Shown here: in pieces, positions 12,073-21,065 of the stretch
How the letters are laid out: the number at the start of each line of letters is the position of its first letter
Position numbering within the stretch: position 1 is the stretch's first letter
Assembly: GCA_029747015.1 (NCBI GenBank)
Contig: JAKOGI010000431.1
Coordinates: forward strand, 287,501-351,500
Length of the DNA: 64,000 nt
Direction: 5' to 3'
Source of the DNA: Carnegiea gigantea
Lineage: Eukaryota; Streptophyta; Magnoliopsida; Caryophyllales; Cactaceae
Made by a program: the position numbers and the translations under genes
The notes under the pieces: generated by a model
The model's database searches: none
What the model was told of the DNA's origin: nothing
The model's input: only the letters and a program-made list of their open reading frames with translations

Positions 12073-12640
12073 TCACGTTGACGTCTTCCTCCAAGTCTTC
12101 ATCATCAAGTGGAACAACCCAATAGTACATACTGGGATGGTCATATCTTCTTCTGCCCCTAGTGCCAAGGTGGTTGTGAGACTCGCAAGTACGTCTGCCA
12201 TCTTATTGGCATTCGTCGGCACATGTTCCAACTTGACTATGTCCAACCAGTCCAATAATCGTAATGCATGCTTGTGATACGGGATAAGATCTTCTTTCTT
12301 AACCTTGTACTCCTTAGGTAATTGATTGATGACCAACAACACATCACCATATCTGTTGAGGTCTCTAATCCCCATCTCAATAGCCATTTGAAGACCTAAG
12401 CTGAGCACTTGGTACTCTTTCATAATGTTAGACCATACTGAGTAAGCACAAATGAATACGGGAGGATGTGCTATTCGAGAGAAACAAAAACTACTCCTAC
12501 ACCATTGCTATCTTGTCTTGCTACTCCGTCAAAATGCATTTCACATGGAGGGAGGATCTCAATAACGAAGACATCTTCCCCTGGGAAATCATCACTTAGC
12601 TCACAATCATGAGGAATTAGAAGATCTATTAAGAAATTTG
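12073..12640 (-). pseudogene. Second (archaeal-type) RNase H domain of Tat pol
   Basis: Minus strand. The first acidic block is seen in HFDGVARQDS.G.G.VF (about 12,545-12,495). Next come a segment with EYQ.LSLGLQMAIEMGI (12,420-12,380), a YGD..LVINQL block, and the C-terminal HVP...NKMADVLASL block with its aspartate (about 12,210). Plant Tat/Ogre elements carry this extra RNase H between the canonical one and integrase. Frame changes separate the blocks. In an intact element it would be part of the pol polyprotein. Confidence 0.8.
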
Positions 12641-12689
12641 CCAATGCTTGCCCCCTACCCGTCCTCTTTGATATGTAGATAATACTGTA

Positions 12690-13030
12690 CTACTTTAAGA
12701 TTACAACCCATTTTATAAGTCGCCCATTTAAGATTGGCCTGGACAAGATGTACTTGATGGGATCAGCCTTAGAGACCACTTGCACTATATAGGCCTGTAT
12801 GGAATGTCTAGGTTTTTGAATGGTAAAGATGAGTGATAAGCAGATCTTTTTGATAGGAGAGTACTTTAATTCAGTGTAAACCACCGTACGACTAAAGTAG
12901 TGCAATGAAACTTCTTTTCCTTATTTTCCTGTATGCATAATGCTCCTAGGGATTTTTCCTAAGTTGTAATGTACAGTATGAGAGGTTTTCCACGGATTGG
13001 TGCTCCCAACACAGCAGGATGGGACAAATT
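12690..13030 (-). pseudogene. Ty3-type RNase H remnant of Tat pol
   Basis: Minus strand, read from about 13,030. Motifs: PAVLGAPIRGKPLILY, then LGALCIQEN, HYFSRT, LKYSPIKK.CL, and ADPIKYILSRP..NGRL.KW. These form the usual connection/RNase H segment downstream of the reverse transcriptase palm. Everything upstream (RT palm, protease, gag) is absent because the 5' LTR starts at once. One in-frame TAG lies near 12,955. Confidence 0.8.
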
Positions 13031-13622
13031 TTGAGCATAAAATAAATTAGACAAGAAATTGAGGGAAAAAAAACTTAATTTTGTATTGATGCAATACGTG
13101 TAGTACAATCTCTAAATTAAATATAGTGAAACAGTCATCTGATCCGATCTCATAATGACTTGAATTGATTTGAGGGCACAATCGCTTCATCTAAATTGAT
13201 GCAAATAAGTTGAAGAACTCTGAAATGGTTCTTTATCTTAATCCGCAAATGGTTGATTGCTATTTCTGAATCTTACAAGTTTTCGATCCTTCTTGCTTAA
13301 TAGCTGGATGTTGCTTGTGGTGTGAGTCTTTGAATTCTGTAAATGCTGATTGTGGAAAATGAGGGGGCAAGGAGCTCTATTTATATGCTTTGCCAGCTAG
13401 GTTTAGAGCCGAGCTTTGGGCCTATCTCATGATTTGAATAACTTTCTCCTCATTAATGACACGTGACGACTTTTAATTGGCTAGATTTTAGCCACATTTA
13501 ATTATGACAAAGCGGGTCTACCAAAGTGAACTTGACACATGGCAATTTATGATTGGTCAAATTATTAAATTTTTTTTACACGTGGCACTATCTGATTTGT
13601 TGTAGGATTTATATCTCCTACA
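13022..13622 (-). repeat. 5' LTR of the Tat-type element, 3' end truncated
   Basis: Homologous to 4377-5018. In element direction it starts TGTAGGAGATATAAATCC. It has an ATATAAATAGAGC promoter box near 13,375-13,387, and it merges into pol at AAATTTGT instead of ending in ..TGTTTACA plus a primer site. Confidence 0.85.
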
Positions 13623-13862
13623 TGGACATTTCGACATTGCTAGCTCCTAGTACAATGGGACATCACTGGCTTCCGGCACAATAGGACATTTTGACATCGC
13701 TGGTGCCGGGCACAATGGGACACTTCAACAATACGCTGGCTCTCGACACAATGGGACATTATGTGCTCCTGGCAAAAGGTGAAATTTTCAATAATAAGCT
13801 GGCTCCCATACAATGAAACACTACGAGCTCCGAGTATAATAGGACATTTCAGCATCATTCTC
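13623..13862. repeat. Short-unit tandem array, right half
   Basis: Continuation of the 4200-4376 array (GGCTC..GCACAATGGGACAT units), separated from it by the inserted Tat element. Confidence 0.85.
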
Positions 13863-13872
13863 TATCACGAAA

Positions 13873-15300
13873 AAAGTGGGGGCTAGCCGTCAACACCCAA
13901 AAATGACATCTTGGTTTTTATAAAATGCTCGACAATGAAGCTATGCCCCACTCTGTATATTTGGGGCTCTAATAGGATAAGCACTTAATTTGAGCCCAAA
14001 AGAAGAGAATATCTTACTTTAAATGCGTAATTATCCAGCCTGGCCCACAACCAAGGAAGCAGTCTAGAACTTGGCTTGGTTATGAACTAAATGGCTAGAA
14101 ACTAATTCAGTTCCCTAGTGGCTGGCAAGAACCCAGCCAAGTTCCTATATTTTCTTCCACGCATCCAAAACACATCCCATCGGATAAAATTTTATCTGAT
14201 AAGGTGCAGCTAATTAGATTAGTTTTGTTAAGAGATAATTTGACCTTTTTTTTCAAATTAATTTTTTTATCCTTTAAGAGCTATAAAAAGGAGTCTCCCC
14301 TGAGGGCTAAACAAATCAAAAAAATTGAGAGAAAAATTATTGAAATTTGGGAGGAGAAACACTAGAAGTGAGACATTGATTGACCAGGAAAGAGGTGACA
14401 CTCTGCAAAAATCCAGTTGGGTTTCCAAGTAGATTAGGTGTGTCAAAAGGAGGGCATGAACTTAATTACTTCTTTCTTCATTTTTTTTGTCCCCTTTCAC
14501 TTATTTTATTTGGTTTCATGTTTTAAGCAAAGAGGTAATTTTTAATTAGTTTGGTCCTCGCCCGCTGTAACTATTCGGATCATTTCTTTGTGTTTCCTTA
14601 TATAAATATTGTTTCTTCAAACTATACTATGTGATTTCCTAGATCATAGCATGATTGCATGTTTTATATGTTTGAATTAATTATAATTTTCTCTTTTTTG
14701 ATTAGTAGAGGTCGTTTATGATGATGGGTAATGTTATGATGCACTTCATCGCAATATTGTATCTTCACTCGCAAATCTGGATCCTAAATTCAAACCTATG
14801 GAGTTAGATGGTCCCCAATTTAGGATTTACTCGGGGCCTTTCAAAAACCTCTTTAAAATGAGCTTATTGTTCCTTTCAGTTTATGGTTCATTTTAGAGAG
14901 TAAACTTGGTTTTGTAAGTTTTCCTAAAAACTCAAAAGTGACTCTATTCAATGAATTTCAATTTTCAGTACTATTATTTGTGATAAAAATCTAGCCTTAT
15001 TCTGGCACAGGAACTAGGCTAGGTTCCTGGATTAGGACTGTTTGGAATAAAACCGAGCTCCTGAGTCCGAGCCCAATCTTTTGTTGTAGTCTGAATTTTT
15101 TTTTTAGGGCCGAAAATAAAAGAAAGCAAATAAATAAAATTTCAAATAATAAATCCCAATAAGTAGGTCTAATCGTTCGTGGGGGCCACACCTGGTTCCT
15201 GGCTGTGGTACATATACGAGTCAACCATTGACTTTTGATTTGCTTCTCGATTAATGTTTTCTTCCAAAAGGTTATTACCCTATCATAAGTAACTTCGTAT
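13873..15300 (+). repeat. Candidate polypurine tract and 3' LTR of the older, interrupted element
   Basis: GAAAAAAGTGGGGGCTAG (13,870-13,890) looks like a polypurine tract. It is followed by CGTCAACACCC, possibly a decayed TGTCAACACCC LTR start. A promoter-like GAGCTATAAAAAGGAG occurs at about 14,278, followed by poly-pyrimidine-rich leader-like DNA. I did not find the matching 5' LTR (upstream is pararetroviral sequence), and the right end is unclear. There are no coding motifs in this stretch. About 15,300-15,465 also shows nothing recognisable. Confidence 0.4.
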
Positions 15301-15470
15301 GAAAAAAACTGCGTTTATGTTACTTGAGGATGTAATCATGGCCATCGAACATAATGGTCCTAATTTAAGATGAATCGAGTTTTTTGTATGGGATTTCTGA
15401 TACACTTGGCTTGTTCTTTGGTTCCATCAACATGAGCTATCTACGGAAGCTTGGGTATGAGAATTAGAGC

Positions 15471-16285
15471 CGTAGGCACTAAAATATTTATGTGTCGTAC
15501 CAAGATATAAAACTAAATTAATTATTTAGGTCAGCCCTCTTAATTGATTTAATTAAGCCGAAATTGACTCATAAGTCATGGCCCAATCCCAAACAACTCC
15601 CAAGTCAGGATCCAGTCGAAGCCTAAGAGACAAAACCCAAATCAAAGCCTAAGTAAAAGCCCAAGCGACTAAAGCCCAAATGACATCCAAGTCAATGTCC
15701 AAGTCAAAGCTCAAGTTAAAGCCTAGGTCAAAGCCTTAAGTCATGGCCCAAGCCCAAATGACTTCCAAGTCAAGGCTTGGTCTAAGTCCAATAGACTCCC
15801 ACATAAAAATCCAAATCAAAACCCAAGTCAAGGCCCAACTCCAAAGCTCAAATCAAAGCAAATGACTCCTAAGTCAAATCGATTCAAGTTGGAACCCAGT
15901 TGAAGGCTCGAAGAGAGCTCAAAGTCCATCTCGACCTTCAAGGGGGATGGAGGAATTTGTCTATAAATAGACCCTACCCCCTTTTATTCAGTGTGGAAAA
16001 ATTGAAAAAAATCACCAACACTCAAATGTTCACTCTTTGAAGGAAGACAACAAGCACGTGATATCCTCCCTCGAAGATCAAGTGTTTTGTCTTGATTGAA
16101 ATCAAGTCTTTTAGGCCCTCTCTTAAGACAAAGCTCATTCAAACTTATTCAAGGAGATCGAGTCAGAGGATTATTCTCATTGTGTTCAACAGAGATTGTA
16201 CCCATATATACAAATTAATACAAAGATTCAATTTTGTACTCAAATTCTTATCTAAGTTATTTTAAGCTTGAAATTTGTGTTTACA
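15471..16285 (+). repeat. 5' LTR of the pol-less Tat element
   Basis: Starts CGTAGGCACTAAAAT (the canonical TG decayed to CG) and ends TTTGTGTTTACA. Much of U3 is built of degenerate CAAGTC-AAGCCC motifs. The TATA box CTATAAATAG is at 15,961-15,970. Immediately downstream AATTTTTGGCATGTCTAGTGG (16,286 on) occupies the primer-site position. Confidence 0.9.
15961..15970 (+). promoter_or_regulatory. LTR TATA box
   Basis: CTATAAATAG within the 5' LTR; an identical box lies in the 3' LTR at 25,902-25,911. It is the likely core promoter of the element. Confidence 0.7.
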
Positions 16286-16689
16286 AATTTTTGGCATGTC
16301 TAGTGGAACATCTCTACCTCTCATCTCTTTCTCCTAAAAATCAACACTTTCATGTTTTAAGAACATCCTCTCCAAAGAAGACATGGCCCTAGAAGAACCT
16401 TGCCTCTCAATCTTAAAAGAAGAAGGGTAATAGATCTCGCTCTTGTAGATGATACGAAACGGACGTCACTTCTAGTAGGCAAACTCATACAATTGAGACA
16501 AGAAGCATGACAAAATTGATCATCGCTAGGCAAATAGTGACGCGCTATCCCAAACTCCAAGGCTTGAAGATGAAACAGAAAGTGTCTTCTTGAATGGATG
16601 AAATTCAAAGCCTATAGCTTCAATCTCCAGTTTGTGAAGGATAAGACTACTATAGTAGTGATTCTTGTTCTCCCTCGCCAAATGGAGCA

Positions 16690-18530
16690 CTCTTGTCAAA
16701 AATTGAAGATGAGTCCTCAAAAACTATTGTCATGCCATTTATGATGACATGCTCAAATAGTTGGGAAGAGGAGATGGCTAAGATGAAGGCCACCTTAGAA
16801 AAACTCACTAGGGAGAGTGAAGAAAAGAAAGTACGCATCAAGCTTCCAGAGGAAAAGATTGCTCAGCTGACTAAGAACTTAGAAAAATGACCAGCTCAAT
16901 CTTCTACAAAAGACTCAGAAAGCCAAGATCCAGAAAAAGTGTCCATCCATAGTGAAGCTTCTATTAATGAAAAGCAGTCAAAGAAAGGTGGCAAGCCTAA
17001 AAATGACAACTCCTCTTTGATCAATGACTATTGATCAAATCCAAGACTTGATAGCAAATGCAGTTAAAGCACAGCTAGGAGGAACTCACCTATATACCAA
17101 GCCTTACATTAAGAGGGTTGATGCTATCTACATGCCCCACAGTTATCAACCCCCTAAGTTCCACCAGTTTGATAGAAAAGGCAACCCAAAGTAGCATGTC
17201 GCACACTTCATTGAGACATACAATAATGCTAGGACTTACGGCGACCTCATGGTAAAGCCGTTTGTACGGATGTTGAAACGTATTGCCTTTGATTGGTATA
17301 CCAACCTAGAGCTTGACTCAATCGATAGTTAGGAACAAATGGAGCTAGAGTTTCTTAATCGGTTCTATAGCACTGAACGCACTATCAACATGACTAAGCT
17401 AACAAACACAAAGTAATGGAAAGACGAGCCAGTCCTTAACTACATCAACCGCTAGCGTGCAATAAGCCTTGAATGCAAGGATCAGCTATCTTAAGCTTCT
17501 GCTGTTAAAGTGTGTATGCAAGGCATGGACTAAGACTTATTATACATCCTGCAAATGAGCAAACCTGGAAATTTATAAGAATTGGCAACTAAGGCACATA
17601 ACATGGAGGTGATGGTAGCTAGTCATCATGGCCACTCCTTATATTCTACTGAATTAAAGAAGGATAAAGTTGAATTCAAGGAAAATGTTAAGTTGTCTAA
17701 GAACAGGACCAAAGAGGCAATGTCCGTCTCTATAAAGTTAGCCAATTTGGATTACGAGAAAGCCTAAATTAGAGGATAAAAAGAACACATCATTTAAGAA
17801 GCAACAAAGAAGTGCCCCACACTTAAAAAGCTGTACGAAAAGAAGTACTCATTTCCTGACTATTGGGTATGCTAGATGACCTGCTCGAGAAGGATGTCAT
17901 CGAATTGTCCGAGCTAAAGCACCCAGAAGAAGCCAGGAGGACCACAGACCCAAAATACTGCCAGTACCATAGGGTCATTAGTCATTCTCTTGAAAGTACA
18001 CTACACTTAAGGAGCGCAATATGCAGTTGACTAGGGATGGAAGGATCATTCTAGAATTGGATAAAATAGTAGAAAAGAATCACACTTCTATCATATGTGA
18101 GCATCATGGCCCTTCGTGTTAGCAGAGGGCGAACCGTTTGGATACCTCGGCGAAATACAATTCAACCCCTTGGTTGAAGGAAAAGCTAATCACAATACAA
18201 TTTGGGAGCTTAGAATTGATAGTTCTCTCACTGCTAATCCCATCTTAACTGCCAAAAACCATTCTCGTATTTAACACCTTTAAAAAGGATGACAAAGAAT
18301 GGACCCTGGTTGCTAAGCATAAATCAAGGAAGCAAAGGCATGCCAAGCCACCATCACTTCATCACAAGAAAAGTCAAGGAAGAATGATGCTCACGGCAAA
18401 TAAGGAGCAAGAAGTTTGGATCGTCTACCCACTTCACCAAAAACCATCTGGCCCCATTGCCTTAAGAGACTTCTTCCCAGAAGGTTTCTTTGACAAAGTG
18501 GTTGTAAACATGACTTCAAGTCACTCTTAA
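16690..18530 (+). pseudogene. Tat-type gag, broken
   Basis: Gag would form the virus-like particle. A Lys/Glu-rich coiled coil opens it (16,693-16,887). The retrotransposon gag domain follows: Y.PPKFHQFDRKGNPK..VAHFIETYNNA at about 17,145-17,230, FDWYTNLELDSIDS at about 17,289-17,330, LEFLNRFYST at about 17,347-17,376, and W-KDEPVLNYINR near 17,420. Downstream are DLLEK.VIELSE..HPEE..RTTDPKYCQYHR (17,878-17,970) and a segment ending FFDKVVVNMTS (about 18,520). Many stops replace Trp codons (TGG to TAG or TAA at 17,330, 17,452 and 17,528) or Gln codons, the pattern expected from deamination of methylated cytosine. I see no zinc knuckle. Confidence 0.8.
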
Positions 18531-18945
18531 AGACTCCCAAGTCATAAAATAATTTTGACTTTCAAGTCACCTTTAAGACTTCCAAGTCCAAGCTTGTAGA
18601 CTCCCAAATCATAAGACTCATAAGTCATCCAAGACAAAGACTCTCAAGTTATCAAAATCGAAAACTCCTAGGTCTCCCAAAGTTCAAGGCTCATAAGTCA
18701 TTGAAGCTAAAGACTATCAAATCATCTAAATCAAACACTCCTAAGTCTCCTAAGTTCAAGACTCACAAGTCATCGAAGATAAAGGCTCTCAAGTCATCAA
18801 AATCGAAAACTCCTAAGTCTCCAAAGTTCCATACTCTTAAGTCATCGAAGACAGAGACTCCCAAGTCACCAAAATTAAAGAAAACTAAGTATTTCAAGTT
18901 CAAGACTCTCAAGTCATCGAAATTAAAGACTACTAAATCCTCAAA
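18500..18945 (+). repeat. AAGTC-rich minisatellite
   Basis: Degenerate units of about 70-85 bp containing AAGTCATCGAAG, AAAGACTC and CCTAAGTCTCC motifs. One frame reads as Lys-Ser-Ser/Thr-Pro-Lys-Ser-Pro repeats, but the unit is more likely non-coding. The AAGTC motif also dominates the LTR U3 of the same element. Confidence 0.75.
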
Positions 18946-19319
18946 CATTTTTAGGGTTCCTTTAAATTGGGGGCAATGGACACGAGCATCCTCCTTTCAA
19001 TTTGCGATGATAGCAATGGAGTCTTCAGCTTCAAATCATCCACCTCCTCCTTCAAGACAGCATCAATGGGGATGTAAGTTTCCTCATTCAATTGGCGGCA
19101 TCCTCCTATAAGATGGGAACAACATGATGGTCTCGTCATCTGTGTTGGCGACGCGGGCATCCGCATACATGATAGGAACAACAAGATGACCTCGTCCTCC
19201 TTGTTGGCAATGCTGGCATCCACATTCATGTCGACATCAAGATACTAGTCTTCTTTAAGTTGACGACCTCCACCTTCAAATCACACGGTGTTTTTGTCAA
19301 GTTGGTGACGACGACGACG

Positions 19320-19483
19320 TGACGTACAACTTCATATTCAGGAAAGTCTCCTAAGGTGGACCTATGTGGGCAAGCCATTCAAGGGCTAGAACATTTGAAA
19401 AGTCACCCAAGGTGGACCCATGCGGGCGAGCCATTCAAGGGTGAGAACATTAAATAAAGTCACCCAAAGTGGACTCCTGTGGG
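19320..19483 (+). repeat. ~68-bp tandem repeat, about 2.5 copies
   Basis: Units contain AAAGTC.CC.AAGGTGGACCC, then ATGCGGGCGAGCCATTCAAGG. The last unit is cut by the hAT MITE at 19,484 and resumes at 20,196. Confidence 0.75.
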
Positions 19484-20195
19484 TAGGGCTGAGCAAAAAT
19501 ATCAGGTACCTGGCTCCGGACCCAGACCCGGTTTGAACCTACCGGGTCCATACCCAGACCCGGTTGAACTGGGTGAGGGACCAGTTCCGAAATCCTGGAA
19601 TCAATTCCAACCGGGTCCGAAGCCGAGTCCTGAAAACTTAGAACTGGAGCCGAACGCGGTACCTAGTTACTCGGTCCAATTAGTTTTTTTAAAAAAATAA
19701 GTTACTAAGTTACCTACTTACCTGTTGATATCATGTGTTGTTCTTTCGATGCCGCCATAATTTCTGACTATACATTGATATTTGTTAATGTAAAATACTA
19801 TGAGAAGATTTTTTTTTTATACTTGGATGAAATGAAATGCTATTTATTAGCTAACTAATTGGACTTTAATGCATGGTAAATGTTTGGTTGCCACTCTATT
19901 GAATTTGATTTTGAATGATTGATTAGCTAGGTTGTTAGGTGTATTGGTTCTCTCATTAAATCCCAACCACAAGCCAAACATTTAAATGAAATGGAGTAAA
20001 ACATAATAGGAAAAAATTAGGAACCGGGTACCTGGTTCCGAACCCGGTCCCCACTGGTTCCAAGACCGGTTCCAAAACTCTAGACCCGGTTCCAACTGGT
20101 ATGGGGACTGGGTCCAGATTTTTGGACCCGGTTTCAACTGGGACTGGGATCGGTTCTATGAAAATGGACCAGACTCCCGGTCCTACTCAGCCCTA
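19484..20195. mobile_element. Non-autonomous hAT-type MITE with subterminal ACCCGG repeats
   Basis: 712 bp. Inverted ends TAGGGCTGAGCA (left) and TACTCAGCCCTA (right). The flanking 8-mers CCTGTGGG (19,476-19,483) and CTTGCGGA (20,196-20,203) match at 5 of 8 positions, and the tandem repeat it interrupts is restored if one copy is removed. Both ends carry clusters of GACCCGGTTCCAACTGG-like motifs in opposite orientation around an AT-rich core. There is no transposase. The Pro/Gly-rich open frame at its left end is a by-product of these motifs. Confidence 0.8.
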
Positions 20196-20203
20196 CTTGC
20201 GGA

Positions 20204-21050
20204 TGAACCAAAGTAAGTTGACCAAGGCCACCCCTCCCTGGTTTTGTCGCTTCTTCCAAAGACTCACTCCAAGAAGAAAGTGATTTGCCGAGGATGCACA
20301 CCAGTGATGGCAAAGGTGAAAACGTTAAGACCAACCAAGGACATCGGCATTTAACAGGTTGCAATCATCTACATCAGGCCAACGTCCTTTCATGTTTAGC
20401 AAGATGGGAAAAGATAAAATCTCGAAACCCTCTATCTTCTGTAGGTTAAAAGAAAGTAAATAGCCTGAACCCTCGGTCTTCACCAGAATCAAGATGGGTG
20501 AGATGTCATCAAGCTCACCATCCTCACAAGAGAGGGATTCGGTGTTCAGCTACCTGGGTGAAATAAATGAAGTTCAAAGTTCCATTCCTTCACATATGAA
20601 GTGTGCTTCTACTTTGGATGTGAAGGCGGATGACTCGCTAAAAGTAAAAAGGCATACCTAGTTCTCACTGGCCATGGGCTAATGCTAACTCCAAAAAAAG
20701 AACTAAGGAGGAAGAACAAGCTTGTTCGAACCACGTCACAATTCAAGAGGTCAACGACTTCCTTTGGTGAAGATGTTTGATTAGTTCCCGAACAAGAGCC
20801 TAAACAATTCAGTCAATAAAAGAATGTTTGTAATACTCTTGGCTTGCAAGAATATAAACTGCGAATGACAAAAAAATAATTAAAGTATACTTTGTTGAAC
20901 TACGTGATTACTTGATCTTATTGGAAATTGCAAGTTTTTATAAGCACCGAGCGTTGTCAAACACAATACCAAAAAAGAAGAGAAAAAGAGAAGAGGGGGA
21001 CTTGAATAAAAATCAATTAAAGATGTTAGTTTTCCTTCCACCAAGTTGTT
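20204..21050 (+). pseudogene. Tat gag-pol linker/protease-upstream remnant
   Basis: Scattered plus-strand blocks resemble the segment between gag and protease in Tat polyproteins: PFMFSKMGKDK (about 20,390), PEPSVFTRIKMG (20,470-20,505), ERDSVFSYLGEINEVQSSIPSHMKC (20,535-20,605) and STLDVKADDSLKVKRHT (20,608-20,660). Several stops occur. After about 20,780 the signal is lost and tandem repeats begin at about 21,066, where protease, RT and integrase should have followed. This marks the 5' side of the pol deletion. Assignment is from remembered family motifs, so moderate. Confidence 0.5.
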
Positions 21051-21065
21051 CCTCACTGCTCGAAC

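Larger units (their letters stand above)
4377..13622 (-). mobile_element. Ty3/gypsy Tat-type LTR retrotransposon, internally deleted
   Basis: A minus-strand element bounded by related LTRs (3' LTR 4377-5018, 5' LTR about 13,022-13,622). In its own direction it carries a polypurine tract before the 3' LTR, a pol with a Ty3 RNase H remnant, a second RNase H and integrase, and an antisense ORF on the plus strand between pol and the 3' LTR. Dual RNase H plus an antisense ORF is the Tat-lineage plan. gag, protease and most reverse transcriptase are missing. The deletion joins the end of the 5' LTR to the RT/RNase H region at a shared AAATTTGT. It is inserted in a tandem array. It cannot encode its own replication. 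Confidence 0.85.

Noticed and set aside
18701..19111. Lys/Ser-rich 136-residue frame resembling a histone-H1-like tail
   Set aside because: It is a translation of the AAGTC minisatellite; similar motifs occur in the non-coding LTR of the same element.
19479..19700. Pro/Gly-rich 73-residue frame
   Set aside because: It straddles the end of a hAT MITE and reflects its ACCCGG subterminal repeats.
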